Shown: positions 51,888-60,993, counted from the stretch's first letter. The stretch is 64,000 nucleotides of DNA from Lachnospiraceae bacterium (GCA_910574185.1 CAJSZQ010000003.1:62001-126000), one strand, 5' to 3'. The notes: a model not told the origin generated them from the sequence alone. Made by a program: numbers and translations.

Positions 51888-52895
51888 ATGCATATGGCTG
51901 ATGCTTTAATCTCACCGGCGGTAGCCGGAACCATGTATGCCTGTTCCGGTTTGGCGGCGGCATATTCGATTAAGAAAGTAAGACTGGAGACTGACCCGAA
52001 GAAGGTTCCTGTTATGGGCGTCATGGGCGCCTTTGTCTTTGCAGCGCAAATGATTAATTTCACCATCCCAGGAACCGGCTCCAGCGGACATTTATGCGGC
52101 GGAATGCTTCTGACTGCTCTCCTTGGGCCTTACGCCGCATTTCTGACGATGATTGGCGTTCTTCTGATTCAGTGTCTGCTCTTTGCAGACGGCGGGCTTC
52201 TGGCCCTGGGCGCCAATATCTGGAACATGGCGTTCTATGGATGTTTCCTGGGATATTTCCTTATCTGGCGTCCCATTATGAGCGGAAAAACAGGCAAAAG
52301 CAAAATTATCTGTGCTTCTGTACTTGGCTCAATGATTACGCTGCAGATGGGTGCATTTTCTGTAACTCTACAGACCCTTGCATCCGGCATTACAGAACTG
52401 CCTTTTTCCATCTTTGCTGGGACCATGCAGCCGATTCATCTGGTAATCGGATTTGTTGAAGGGCTGATTACCGCTGCTGTTCTGGTATTTGTCTATGAGT
52501 CCAGACCGGAAATTCTGATGGATGTAACAGCGAAGGAAGCCGAAGGACGATTTACATTCAAACATACTCTGGTTTCACTTTGCGTCGTCGCCCTGTTAAT
52601 CGGAGGCGGGCTGTCCCTGTTTGCATCCTCCCACCCGGACGGGCTGGAATGGTCCATTGAGCGGATTACCGGCTCTGGCGAACTTGACGCGGATGCTTCG
52701 GCCCCCTATGAAACCGCCGGAAGAGTACAGGAAACTACTTCACTGCTTCCGGACTATGCCTTCAAAGAATCCGATTCCTTATTAGGGACCTCTTTCTCCG
52801 GCATTATCGGCTCCCTTGCCGTCCTGGGCGTATGTGTAGGCGCCTGTTATATATTTAAATTTTTCAGACATCCACAGAAAAAGGAAGCAAAATGA
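51888..52895 (+). CDS. cbiM: Cobalt ECF transporter substrate-binding permease CbiM (fused PDGLE/CbiN-like end)
   Basis: 335 residues. It starts MHMADALISPAVAG: the N-terminal Met-His is the metal-binding site of CbiM. Seven membrane helices follow, with FTIPGTGSSGHLCGGMLLTALLG-like core (HLCGG). The C-terminal ~100 residues carry the PDGLE domain (ASSHPDGLEWSIERITGSG) and a final membrane helix, the CbiN function being fused here. GGGAGGAA before ATG 51888; the longer upstream frame is unsupported. Imports Co2+ (or Ni2+). Confidence 0.92.
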   Translation: MHMADALISPAVAGTMYACSGLAAAYSIKKVRLETDPKKVPVMGVMGAFVFAAQMINFTIPGTGSSGHLCGGMLLTALLGPYAAFLTMIGVLLIQCLLFADGGLLALGANIWNMAFYGCFLGYFLIWRPIMSGKTGKSKIICASVLGSMITLQMGAFSVTLQTLASGITELPFSIFAGTMQPIHLVIGFVEGLITAAVLVFVYESRPEILMDVTAKEAEGRFTFKHTLVSLCVVALLIGGGLSLFASSHPDGLEWSIERITGSGELDADASAPYETAGRVQETTSLLPDYAFKESDSLLGTSFSGIIGSLAVLGVCVGACYIFKFFRHPQKKEAK

Positions 52896-53659
52896 GCAAA
52901 TTAGACCATGCGCTATACGAAATTCATCATATGGATACCCTTGCAGACAAAGACCAGTGGCTGAATCGCATTCATCCACTGGTTAAGCTGATTGTAACCG
53001 TCAGCTATATCGCTGTAACAGTATCTTTTCATAAATACAGTCTCGCCGGCCTGCTGCGGATGGGCGTCTATCCGGCCGCGCTTTTTATTCTGGGAGATCT
53101 CTCATTTACCGACACGCTGAAACGGCTTAGAATCGTACTTCCGCTGGTATGCTTTATTGGTTTGTTTAATCCCTTTTTTGACAGGCAGCCGGTAACAATT
53201 CTCGGTATGTTCACAGTAACCGCCGGCATGATTTCTATGGTAACTCTGATGCTGAAGGGAATCTTTAGCGTACTGGCGGCATATCTTTTGATTGCCTCCA
53301 CTTCCATTGAAAAAATCTGTTCTGCTCTCCGAATGATACATATCCCCTCCATTCTTGTGACGCAGATACTGTTAACCTACCGGTACATATCCCTTCTTCT
53401 TGAGGAAGCCGGACGTATCACCGACGCCTATTCCTTACGCGCCCCAAAACAAAAGGGCGTCCATTTCAAAGTCTGGGGCTCCCTTGCAGGACAACTTCTT
53501 CTGCGCAGCATGGACAGAGCGGAAGCCGTATATCAGAGTATGACCCTTCGTGGATACCGGGGAGAATTTTATCATGGAGGAAATACAAGAATCTCAAAAA
53601 AAGATACGGCATATCTGCTTGTCTGGTCCTGTTTATTTGCGGCGCTGAAACTTATTTAA
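52892..53659 (+). CDS. cbiQ: Energy-coupling factor transmembrane protein CbiQ
   Basis: 255 residues, about five membrane helices. EcfT-type coupling helices with RAEAVYQSMTLRGYRGEF (the Ala-Arg-Gly ATPase-contact motif) and RITDAYSLRAPKQKG. It overlaps cbiM by 4 bp (ATGA), so translation is coupled. Confidence 0.93.
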   Translation: MSKLDHALYEIHHMDTLADKDQWLNRIHPLVKLIVTVSYIAVTVSFHKYSLAGLLRMGVYPAALFILGDLSFTDTLKRLRIVLPLVCFIGLFNPFFDRQPVTILGMFTVTAGMISMVTLMLKGIFSVLAAYLLIASTSIEKICSALRMIHIPSILVTQILLTYRYISLLLEEAGRITDAYSLRAPKQKGVHFKVWGSLAGQLLLRSMDRAEAVYQSMTLRGYRGEFYHGGNTRISKKDTAYLLVWSCLFAALKLI

Positions 53660-53680
53660 CGAACGAAGGAGAACTTGAAA

Positions 53681-54430
53681 ATGAGTCATATACATATCAG
53701 TCTGGAACACGTTAATTATAGCTATGATACATCGCACTCCGTCTTAAAGGATATAACCTTCACCGCCAGAGAACATGATGCCATCGGCCTAATCGGCGCA
53801 AACGGCGCGGGCAAATCAACACTTTTAAAACTCCTGGTTGGATTAAACTTAAATTACGAAGGGAGCATCCGCATAGAAGATATTCCGGTAGAAAAAAACA
53901 CGCTTCCCGTTATTCGTGAGAAAACCGGCTATGTTTTTCAGGATTCTGACAGCCAGCTCTTTTTATCCACCGTAAAAGAAGACGTTGCTTTCGCTCCCCG
54001 CAATTACGGGCTCTCTGAGGATGAGGTAAACCGCCGGGTGGAACATGCTCTCGCCAACATTCACATTGAACATTTAAGGGACCGCCAGATATATAAACTG
54101 TCCGGCGGCGAAAAAAAGATGGTATCCATCGCCACAATTTTATCCATGATTCCTGATATTATCCTGATGGACGAACCTTCCATTGCGTTGGACCCAAAGA
54201 ACAGGCGGCGGCTCATCCATATCCTGAATCAGTTTGAGCATTTGAAAATTATTGCTTCTCATGATTTGGATATGATTCTGGATACCTGCAGCCGGGTTAT
54301 TCTCCTCTCAAACGGCGAGATTATCCGCGACGGGAATACAGTGGATATCCTCTCTGATAAAGAGCTGTTAGAGGCCCACGGGTTGGAACTCCCTCTTTGT
54401 ATGCAGGGATTTTCACAGATTTCTCATTAA
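53681..54430 (+). CDS. cbiO: Cobalt ECF transporter ATP-binding protein CbiO
   Basis: 249 residues. Walker A GANGAGKST, signature LSGGEKKMVSIATIL, Walker B IILMDEPSIALD, H-loop IIASHDLDMILD. Drives CbiMQ. A single ATPase gene, presumably a homodimer. Start ATG 53681 with AAGGAG 9 nt upstream; the TTG two codons earlier is too close. Confidence 0.94.
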   Translation: MSHIHISLEHVNYSYDTSHSVLKDITFTAREHDAIGLIGANGAGKSTLLKLLVGLNLNYEGSIRIEDIPVEKNTLPVIREKTGYVFQDSDSQLFLSTVKEDVAFAPRNYGLSEDEVNRRVEHALANIHIEHLRDRQIYKLSGGEKKMVSIATILSMIPDIILMDEPSIALDPKNRRRLIHILNQFEHLKIIASHDLDMILDTCSRVILLSNGEIIRDGNTVDILSDKELLEAHGLELPLCMQGFSQISH

Positions 54431-54431
54431 C

Positions 54432-54463
54432 AAAAGAGACACCCTTTTTTCAGTGTCTCTTTC
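54432..54463 (+). terminator. Terminator of cbiMQO
   Basis: AAAGAGACAC/GTGTCTCTTT, 10-bp stem with a 10-nt loop, directly after the cbiO stop codon. Confidence 0.85.
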
Positions 54464-54505
54464 CTCAGCCTCATCTATCCTTCTCTTAACCTGACACAGC
54501 CCATA

Positions 54506-55450
54506 CTAACGATTGACCGTACCAGAACACCGGAACAAAAGCTCTTCCCATCTTCTGTCTACTTCCTTCTGGAACGCCTCTAACAGATACTCGTTCTCCT
54601 TCTTAAATAAATGTTTAAATCTTCCCTGCGGCTTTAAGAAATCCTCAATCGGTTTTTTGCTCTTCGGCTCATAATTGAGAATCCATTTCCCTTCCACCAC
54701 CTCAAACAGCGGCCAGTAGCAGGTCTCCACAGCCAGTTTACAGATTTCCATAATATCTGGCGTGTTGTATCTCCATCCTCTCGGACAGGGCGCCATAATA
54801 TTTAAGAACGCTGCTCCCGGCGTATAAATCGCCTTTTCCGACTTAATATGCAAATCCTTAAAATTCTGTATAAATGTCGTCTGCGCCACGTAAGGCACGT
54901 CATGAGCTGCAATAATCGCCGCCAAATCCTTCCGGTTCTGCGGCTTTCCGTCGCTCTGGGAGCCAACCGGCGTGGTGGTAGTATCCGCATACATAGGCGT
55001 TGCAGAGGAACGCTGGATTCCCGTATTCATATACGCCCCGTTATCATAGCATACATAAACCATATCGTGATTCCGCTCCATAGCTCCTGATAAAGACTGA
55101 AATCCGATATCATAGGTGCCGCCGTCGCCGCCGAAGGTAATGAATTTGAAATTTTCGCTCAGTTTACCCTTCCTTTTCAGCGCTTTATACGCCCCTTCTA
55201 CACCGCTCATGGTCGCCCCCGCATTTTCAAATGCATTATGGATATAGCTGTCCTCCCATGAAGTATACGGATATGTAAAGGTAGACACCTCCAAACATCC
55301 GGTAGCATTGCCGATAACCGCCTTATCTCCTTCATGCAGTCCTCTGAGCACATTCCTTACCGCTATGGTTCCCCCACAGCCTGCGCACATTCTGTGTCCC
55401 GGAGCCAGACGTTCCGGTTTATTCATTGTTTCCTTGAAATTATAAGCCAT
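54506..55450 (-). CDS. 2-oxoacid:ferredoxin oxidoreductase, beta (TPP) subunit
   Basis: 314 residues. Thiamine-diphosphate subunit of a four-subunit pyruvate- or branched-chain-2-oxoacid:ferredoxin oxidoreductase. CxxC of the 4Fe-4S site in HRMCAGCGGTIAVRNV and TPP/Mg motif FGGDGGTYDIGFQSLSGAME, with YDNGAYMNTGIQRSS. Start ATG 55450 with GGAGGGA upstream. Last gene of porGDAB. Confidence 0.93.
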   Translation of the reverse strand: MAYNFKETMNKPERLAPGHRMCAGCGGTIAVRNVLRGLHEGDKAVIGNATGCLEVSTFTYPYTSWEDSYIHNAFENAGATMSGVEGAYKALKRKGKLSENFKFITFGGDGGTYDIGFQSLSGAMERNHDMVYVCYDNGAYMNTGIQRSSATPMYADTTTTPVGSQSDGKPQNRKDLAAIIAAHDVPYVAQTTFIQNFKDLHIKSEKAIYTPGAAFLNIMAPCPRGWRYNTPDIMEICKLAVETCYWPLFEVVEGKWILNYEPKSKKPIEDFLKPQGRFKHLFKKENEYLLEAFQKEVDRRWEELLFRCSGTVNR

Positions 55451-55463
55451 CTTACGTCCCTCC

Positions 55464-56645
55464 TTATTCTCTGACGCCCATATAGCGGTAGGTTTCACCC
55501 GCGTCATTGTTATCTATTATCGTCTTAAGCTCTGCAAATACCTGTTCCATATCCTCCACGCGCACATCACGCCCGCCGAGACCATATACGATATTCACTG
55601 CCAGCGCGCTGCTTCTGGCCCGGAACAGAGCAGACATTACATCCGCCCCCAAAGGTCCTCCCTGGTTGGTATACCCTTCCGCCCGGTCCATAACGGCAAC
55701 CGCCTTTACATTTTTTAGGGCTTCGGCAATAGCGTCTGCCGGAAATGGACGGAACAGGCGGATTTTCAGCAGCCCGACCTTCTCACCCTTTTCCCGCAGC
55801 TTATCAATGGCATCCTTGGTGGTTCCGGCTGCCGAGCCAATCATCACAACCGCTCTGTCGGCGTCCTCTAAGCGATAAGCTTCAAAAAGGCCGTATGCTC
55901 TGCCCGACAATTTCTCAAATTCCTCCGCCACTTCTAGCATCACTCGTTCCACATGCCGCGTCCCCTCTGCCTGGTTCCGCTTTGCTTCCATATAATAGTC
56001 TGTTACAGAATAAGGCCCCACCGCCATAGGACACTCCGGATTCAAAAGATAATTCTCCGGTTCATACGCTCCTACAAAGCCTTTTACTTCCTCATCCTCC
56101 AGAAGCTCAATATTTTCCACCGCATGACTGGTGATAAATCCGTCCTGACAAATCATAATCGGCAGCCTGACGTCATTATGCTCGGAAATGCGAAATGCCT
56201 GCACCATATTGTCATAGGCTTCCTGATTATTCTCCGCATAAACCTGAATCCACCCGGAATCTCTGGCGCCCATACTGTCAGAATGGTCGCAGTTAATATT
56301 AATCGGCCCCGACAACGCGCGATTTACTAACGCCAGCGCTAACGGCAGCCTGTTGGACGCCGCAATATATAATTCTTCCCACATATAAGCAAGTCCGCAG
56401 GACGAGGTTGCGGTCAGCGCTCTTGCCCCTGCCGCCGACGCGCCGATTGCCGCGCTCATAGAGCTGTGCTCGCTCTCCACCGGAATAAATTCCGTATCCA
56501 CCTCGCCATTTGCCGCAAAAGATGCAAAATACTGCGGAATCTCCGTAGAGGGCGTAATGGGAAACGCCGGAAATACATCGGGATTAATCTGACGAAGCGC
56601 GATTGCAACGGCTTCATTTCCTGATAAACGGTCTCTCTTTGCCAT
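55464..56645 (-). CDS. 2-oxoacid:ferredoxin oxidoreductase, alpha subunit
   Basis: 393 residues. PorA/VorA fold: LSGNEAVAIALRQINPDVFP, AFPITPSTEIPQYF, and the substrate-pocket segment EFIPVESEHSSMSAAIGASA followed by TSSCGLAYMWEELY. Together with beta it forms the catalytic site that decarboxylates a 2-oxoacid to acyl-CoA (or carboxylates in reverse). POR and VOR alpha subunits are too alike to separate by eye. Confidence 0.92.
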   Translation of the reverse strand: MAKRDRLSGNEAVAIALRQINPDVFPAFPITPSTEIPQYFASFAANGEVDTEFIPVESEHSSMSAAIGASAAGARALTATSSCGLAYMWEELYIAASNRLPLALALVNRALSGPININCDHSDSMGARDSGWIQVYAENNQEAYDNMVQAFRISEHNDVRLPIMICQDGFITSHAVENIELLEDEEVKGFVGAYEPENYLLNPECPMAVGPYSVTDYYMEAKRNQAEGTRHVERVMLEVAEEFEKLSGRAYGLFEAYRLEDADRAVVMIGSAAGTTKDAIDKLREKGEKVGLLKIRLFRPFPADAIAEALKNVKAVAVMDRAEGYTNQGGPLGADVMSALFRARSSALAVNIVYGLGGRDVRVEDMEQVFAELKTIIDNNDAGETYRYMGVRE

Positions 56646-56646
56646 C

Positions 56647-56949
56647 TTAATTCACCCCTTCCATTGTAATTGCTCCAAACGGACACGCCTTCACACAGAT
56701 GCCGCACCCCTTGCAATGGTCATAGTCAAATTCCGCCCGCTTCTGGTCCTTCACCGGAATACAGCTATCCGGACAGACCGGAACGCACAGCAGGCATTGT
56801 TTACATTTCTCTTCGATAAATTCAGGTTTGACGCTGCTCCATTCCCCCGTCAGAAAGTCTCTGGAGGTTCCTGCTCCGGCAATGACCATGCCCTCCGTCA
56901 AATCCTGCCATTTTGTTCTTAATCCTAATTTACTGATATCTGCCGCCAT
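56647..56949 (-). CDS. 2-oxoacid:ferredoxin oxidoreductase, delta (2x4Fe-4S) subunit
   Basis: 100 residues. Two ferredoxin-type clusters: CKQCLLCVPVCPDSC and CKGCGICVKACPFGA. Passes electrons between the catalytic subunits and ferredoxin. Its ATG overlaps the porG stop (TAATG). Confidence 0.93.
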   Translation of the reverse strand: MAADISKLGLRTKWQDLTEGMVIAGAGTSRDFLTGEWSSVKPEFIEEKCKQCLLCVPVCPDSCIPVKDQKRAEFDYDHCKGCGICVKACPFGAITMEGVN

Positions 56950-57521
56950 TAGCACACCTCCTCAAACGCCATCTCAAGAGCTTTCATATTGCCGTCGATA
57001 ACTTCCGGCTTGCTGGCAAATTTATGACGGAAGGACGCTTTCATTTCTCTTAAAAATATATCCTTATCCATGATTTCCGCCACCTTTACGATTGCTGCCA
57101 GAAGGGGAGTATTGGGGAAATATTTTCCCAACGCCTCCATGGAAATTTTCCTCGCGTCAATCACATAGACGTCGCCTTTATAACCTTTTAGATGAGGAAT
57201 AATCTCCTCTTTTGTACGCTCTGTATTAATTAAAATCGCACCGTCTTCCTTCAGCCCGCCAGTTACATCGACTGTTTCCAGAAGAGACTCGTCCACTACC
57301 ACCACATACTGCGGATCATAGATATTGGAATGAGCCCGGATTACCGTATCGCTGATACGATTATAAGCAGTAATCGGCGCTCCCATTCTCTCTGGCCCGT
57401 ACTCCGGGAATCCCTGCACGTATTTGCCCGTCTGAAACGCCACGTCCGCTAAAAGCAAAGCGGCTGTTTTGGCGCCCTGGCCGCCCCGGCCATGCCATCT
57501 GATTTCTGTGTGTTTACTCAT
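56949..57521 (-). CDS. 2-oxoacid:ferredoxin oxidoreductase, gamma subunit
   Basis: 190 residues. PorG fold with RWHGRGGQGAKTAALLLADV and GFPEYGPERMGAPITAYNRI. First gene of the operon in the order gamma-delta-alpha-beta, as in archaeal and Thermotoga PORs rather than the single-chain clostridial PFOR. Start ATG 57521 with AAGGA 8 nt upstream. A T-box leader ends 150 nt upstream. Confidence 0.92.
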   Translation of the reverse strand: MSKHTEIRWHGRGGQGAKTAALLLADVAFQTGKYVQGFPEYGPERMGAPITAYNRISDTVIRAHSNIYDPQYVVVVDESLLETVDVTGGLKEDGAILINTERTKEEIIPHLKGYKGDVYVIDARKISMEALGKYFPNTPLLAAIVKVAEIMDKDIFLREMKASFRHKFASKPEVIDGNMKALEMAFEEVC

Positions 57522-57674
57522 TTCCTTCATCCTTTCTATATTGTTTTATCAGCATAATCCCGTTTCAACAAACAGGCTTTCCCACACTCTCCTGTCAAAT
57601 ATCGGTCTTTTCGGTTGTCCTGTTCATGCAGTCCCAGGCATAATTCCAACGACAACGCAAGCGCCTGGAACGTC

Positions 57675-57965
57675 AAAAAATCCGTCCCTGAAATAGGGAC
57701 GGATTATCAAAGTCTCCGCAACCACCCTGTTTTCTAATAAAACAAGTACGAATCCAGGCGTACCAGCATACGCGGCTCCTATAACGGGAAGCCCCCGTGA
57801 AAACTTAAAACCACTAACTTACGGTTCTTCGGTCTTCATTCTCAGAGATGATTTTCAAAGCAAAGCTCCCACTGCCTCCCACCACCGGCAGCTCTCTGTA
57901 GGCGAGTTCTTTCCCTTTACTCCTTCTCTTCAGCGAATTTAACTTATAGAGTGCAATCTGTTTTT
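57675..57965 (-). promoter_or_regulatory. T-box riboswitch leader (probable Leu specifier) of porGDAB
   Basis: On the minus strand: AGTA then AGAGAGCTGCC GGTGGTG in the distal part of stem I, a candidate specifier CTC followed by TGAGAA, the T-box core CAGGGTGGTTGCGGAG, and a terminator (57680-57704) with stem ATCCGTCCCT/AGGGACGGAT and a T-run. The AGGG...CCCT antiterminator alternative to the GTCCCT/AGGGAC terminator is present. This means uncharged tRNA turns the operon on. The core deviates from the common AGGGTGGTACCGCG. The specifier reading (CTC, Leu) is inference. Confidence 0.85.
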
Positions 57966-57976
57966 AATCGAGTACA

Positions 57977-58005
57977 ATTTTATCTCATTTTTCGGCAAAC
58001 GTCAA
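57977..58005 (-). promoter_or_regulatory. Promoter of the T-box/porGDAB transcript
   Basis: On the minus strand TTGACG and TAAAAT are 17 bp apart. It overlaps the stop codon of the DUF624 gene and starts the leader about 15 nt before its first helix. The stretch 57522-57674 between T-box and porG shows no further feature. Confidence 0.8.
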
Positions 58006-58625
58006 CACTTTTTTCGAATTTTATCGAACAAACGGTTAAAAATCATCCCATTTATAAAAGCCTGAAGCGCAAAGCCAATAACGGCAAAGAACAGGACAAT
58101 ATTTGCCAGCTTATATGTGAAGAATACCACAAGAGCGATTGGAATTGCCTCTACCGTCAAAATTATCACCGTAGCAGGAAGGTTCCCGGCCGCAAGCAGG
58201 AACCCATTCTTCACCGTATTAGTTATTGAATTTTCAAATGACCCTTGCAGCGCAAGCGCATAAAATAACGTCATAGTGACAGCTATCCCGGCAGTCGCAG
58301 CAGCAAATACAAGAAAACCGGAAAATACTCCCAGCCTCCAGCTAAATCCTGCATAAATATTCGCCGCCAGCACCGCTATGCACGCCGCATAACTAACCCA
58401 TATTATGGTAGACGCTTTAAAGTTCCTGGCAAAACTCCGGAAAAATCCCCGGATAAGATAGCCCTCTCCCTTAACCGCCATCCTTTTTGCCATATCATAG
58501 AGCGCCGTTTTTGACGCGCCAATAGTAATAACCGGAATACAACAAAGAAGAAACAGGATATTCAGCACAACCAAATCCGCCGCTTCCTCCAGAACCTCCA
58601 TAAACTTCCCATTAATATCAAACAA
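58002..58625 (-). CDS. YesL/DUF624 family membrane protein
   Basis: 207 residues, about five membrane helices. Begins FDINGKFMEVLEEAADLVVL with the family motif CCIPVITIGASKTALYDM. YesL-type proteins usually accompany carbohydrate transport and degradation genes, with no proven biochemical role. Start taken as TTG 58625 with GGGAGAGG 6 nt upstream; a GTG at 58658, overlapping the previous gene, is the alternative without a ribosome site. Confidence 0.8.
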   Translation of the reverse strand: MFDINGKFMEVLEEAADLVVLNILFLLCCIPVITIGASKTALYDMAKRMAVKGEGYLIRGFFRSFARNFKASTIIWVSYAACIAVLAANIYAGFSWRLGVFSGFLVFAAATAGIAVTMTLFYALALQGSFENSITNTVKNGFLLAAGNLPATVIILTVEAIPIALVVFFTYKLANIVLFFAVIGFALQAFINGMIFNRLFDKIRKKC

Positions 58626-58644
58626 GCATGTCCTCTCCCATCCT

Positions 58645-59529
58645 TCACATTTCCGCACTCACATAAAGTTTATCCAGAAATCTCCGCAGCGCAGCCCGGT
58701 ACCGCTCCCTTTCTGTCACGCACAGTGCGTGTTCCTTTCCCTCAAACAGCTCCAGTTTAGAATCCGGATTCCGGCATACTTCATACAGACGCCTGGCATG
58801 TTCTGCGTCAATGGTCGTATCATCCGTCCCATGAAAGATACAGACGGGAACTTCCGTCTTCCTAAGCAAATCTATCGGCTGATTCCTATCTGCATTCAGG
58901 CCAAGCTCCGCCGCCTTCTTCCAGAAAGCGCCGGCCGCACAGGAGTTTCTTTCTCCCTCGTTCATACTTGCATACAGACTGTCCATGACCGTCTCCAAAT
59001 CTGCGAAACCACAGTCCTCAACCAGATAATTGATATTTTCTGTATATTCTAAGGCTTTCATAGCCGAGGCCGCCCCCATGGATACTCCCAGAACTACCAT
59101 TTTCCCATACATTCCGCTCTTCTCACTCGCCCAGTCCGTCACGCACGCCACGTCAGAGGCTTCCCTCATGCCAAATGTACAGTACTTTTCTTTACTTTCT
59201 CCAAACGCCCGCTGGTCAAAGATTACCGTATGAAATCCTAATTCCCGAAATAACTTCTGCTGAGGTACCATAATATACCTGTTCTGCGCAAATCCATGCG
59301 CCAGTACCGCGCAGCCTACAGCGTTTTCTATCGGATAATACTCGCCGTAAACGGCGGTCTGTCCATTAAAACATACAAAACTCTCCTTTTCCCATTGAAA
59401 GACTTCTTTCTCTGTAATCGCTGTATTGTCCATAAGAAAATCAAAAACCTGTCTCTTATCCGGCCTTCTCGCACCCTCCGGCTGAAAAAGCATATCTGCA
59501 AATCTTATGGCCTTTTCTACTTTATCCAT
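58645..59529 (-). CDS. Alpha/beta hydrolase
   Basis: 294 residues, no signal peptide. Catalytic triad: Ser in VVLGVSMGAASAM, Asp in IFHGTDDTTIDA, His in FEGKEHALCV. Oxyanion-loop region LAHGFAQNRYIM. Resembles cytosolic peptidase/esterase-like hydrolases. Start ATG 59529 with GGGAGG 7 nt upstream. It follows the esterase operon after a 120-bp gap. Confidence 0.88.
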   Translation of the reverse strand: MDKVEKAIRFADMLFQPEGARRPDKRQVFDFLMDNTAITEKEVFQWEKESFVCFNGQTAVYGEYYPIENAVGCAVLAHGFAQNRYIMVPQQKLFRELGFHTVIFDQRAFGESKEKYCTFGMREASDVACVTDWASEKSGMYGKMVVLGVSMGAASAMKALEYTENINYLVEDCGFADLETVMDSLYASMNEGERNSCAAGAFWKKAAELGLNADRNQPIDLLRKTEVPVCIFHGTDDTTIDAEHARRLYEVCRNPDSKLELFEGKEHALCVTERERYRAALRRFLDKLYVSAEM

Positions 59530-59649
59530 AGCAAACCTCCCTGTTTGTGCCGCTGTATTCTGACGTTCAGTTTCGGACAGACAGCATCCTTGCAAAGCGA
59601 TTCCCACGCTAACTGCGCATGCGTCTGACAGGAATAAAATTTAAATCAC

Positions 59650-60993
59650 TCACTTGAAAATCCTCTGCGCAAAATCATGTATACATCTCTGCCACACCAT
59701 CCATTCATGAGCGCCAGCATAAATCACCCGCTCATGCTCCACATGGTATTCTTCAAGCAGCCTGTCATCATCATAAAAATACGGCAGAAAGATATCCTGA
59801 TTTCCTATCGCCCGAAAAATATACTTTATATTCTCGCCGTAGGTATTCAGATACTCAGCCTGCACATGCTTTTCGTACCCTGAGAGCACATCTCTCACAA
59901 ACCCGCTGAAAATCCCTGCATAATCAAACAAATCCTGATGCTTCAGTGTTATCACCGAAGTCTGCATACTTCCCATAGAAAGCCCGGCCATACCCCGGTG
60001 AGCCTTATCGCCAAACGTCCGGTATTTGCGCTCCACATAGGGAATCACCTCTGTTGTCAGAAATTCTTCAAATTCCTCCACAGCTCCCACAAAGATTTCT
60101 TCATCTTGCTCATAGGATACCATACCGTTACACATAACTACAATCATCGGTTCCGCACGTTTTTCAGAAATCAGTTTATCCAGAATAAAATTCACTTTGC
60201 CCTGATTTACCCATGCCGTCTCGTTTTCACCATGTCCATGCTGAAGATACAACACCGGATATTTCTTCCTTATCCATTCTTCGGGCTGGCGGACTTCGTC
60301 CGACAATGTATACCCAAGGGCACACCTTAATGCATGTCCTTCGGACTGGCGGACTTCGTCCGGCAATGTATACCCAGGGGCACACCTTAATGCATGTCCT
60401 TCGGACTGGCGGACTTCGTCCGACAATGTATACCCAGGGGCACACCTTAATGCATGTCCTTCGGACTGGCGGACTTCGTCCGACAATGTATAATAATCTG
60501 GCGGCAGGTAAACGTAAATTCGTTCCAGCTTTCCTGTTACCTTACTGTTAAAGTAGTCCATGGATATGGTTCCATGACTGCATCTGACAGGTTCTTCCCT
60601 GTTTTCTTCTTCTCCCAGCTCTATATAATTGATGGGCCTGTTTCCTCCAAACCCTATAGGAAGAGCCGGATACAGCATGTCGCTGCCGTCAACTATAATA
60701 AAGATGACGACAAAACCAACGCCCACGAAAAACTCTCCCTTCCAGCGGCCGTTTTCTCCGCATAATTCATACTCGTCCGTAAGGGTTCGCAAAACCACTT
60801 TGTGAGCGTTAGGTAAATACAGATGAAATCTTACAGTTCCCTTTCCAGTCGCTTCATATGCTTTTGGATAAACCTTGTCATAAGGATAATGCATTACGGG
60901 ACCCATGGAATCGTCAAGGGGAATCATATTAGTTCTCCGAAAGGACAGCCCCGATGAATCGCTTATTTCTCTATTTAACATTTCTTTGTTCAT
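59650..60993 (-). CDS. Esterase of the Fes/EstD-like family carrying an in-frame 60-bp repeat array
   Basis: 447 residues, a carbohydrate-esterase-like protein. N-terminal CBM48/E-set-like domain (~45-110, GTVRFHLYLPNAHKVVLRTL) followed by an alpha/beta-hydrolase domain. Nucleophile Ser in MAGLSMGSMQTSV; oxyanion segment LYLQHGHGENETAW; His near the end in AGAHEWMVWQ. Between LPPDYY and KKYPVLYLQHG, where relatives have a short loop, 3.5 copies of TLSDEVRQSEGHALRCAPGY are inserted (~70 residues). The reading frame is kept, so the protein is probably still made. Its ATG overlaps the stop of the upstream gene (ATGA). Confidence 0.87.
   Translation of the reverse strand: MNKEMLNREISDSSGLSFRRTNMIPLDDSMGPVMHYPYDKVYPKAYEATGKGTVRFHLYLPNAHKVVLRTLTDEYELCGENGRWKGEFFVGVGFVVIFIIVDGSDMLYPALPIGFGGNRPINYIELGEEENREEPVRCSHGTISMDYFNSKVTGKLERIYVYLPPDYYTLSDEVRQSEGHALRCAPGYTLSDEVRQSEGHALRCAPGYTLPDEVRQSEGHALRCALGYTLSDEVRQPEEWIRKKYPVLYLQHGHGENETAWVNQGKVNFILDKLISEKRAEPMIVVMCNGMVSYEQDEEIFVGAVEEFEEFLTTEVIPYVERKYRTFGDKAHRGMAGLSMGSMQTSVITLKHQDLFDYAGIFSGFVRDVLSGYEKHVQAEYLNTYGENIKYIFRAIGNQDIFLPYFYDDDRLLEEYHVEHERVIYAGAHEWMVWQRCIHDFAQRIFK
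60281..60492 (-). repeat. 60-bp palindromic tandem array inside the esterase gene
   Basis: Full units at 60301-60360, 60361-60420 and 60421-60480, preceded by 20 bp of a partial unit and followed by 12 bp. Units are 95% or more identical. Each contains GTCC-TTC-GGAC and GGCGGAC-TTC-GTCC hairpin motifs. Encoded unit on the minus strand: TLSDEVRQSEGHALRCAPGY. Not a CRISPR array, since there are no spacers. Confidence 0.95.

Noticed and set aside
60281-60492. Regular 60-bp repeats considered as a CRISPR array
   Set aside because: The units are contiguous with no unique spacers and are read through by an esterase frame; no cas genes are nearby.
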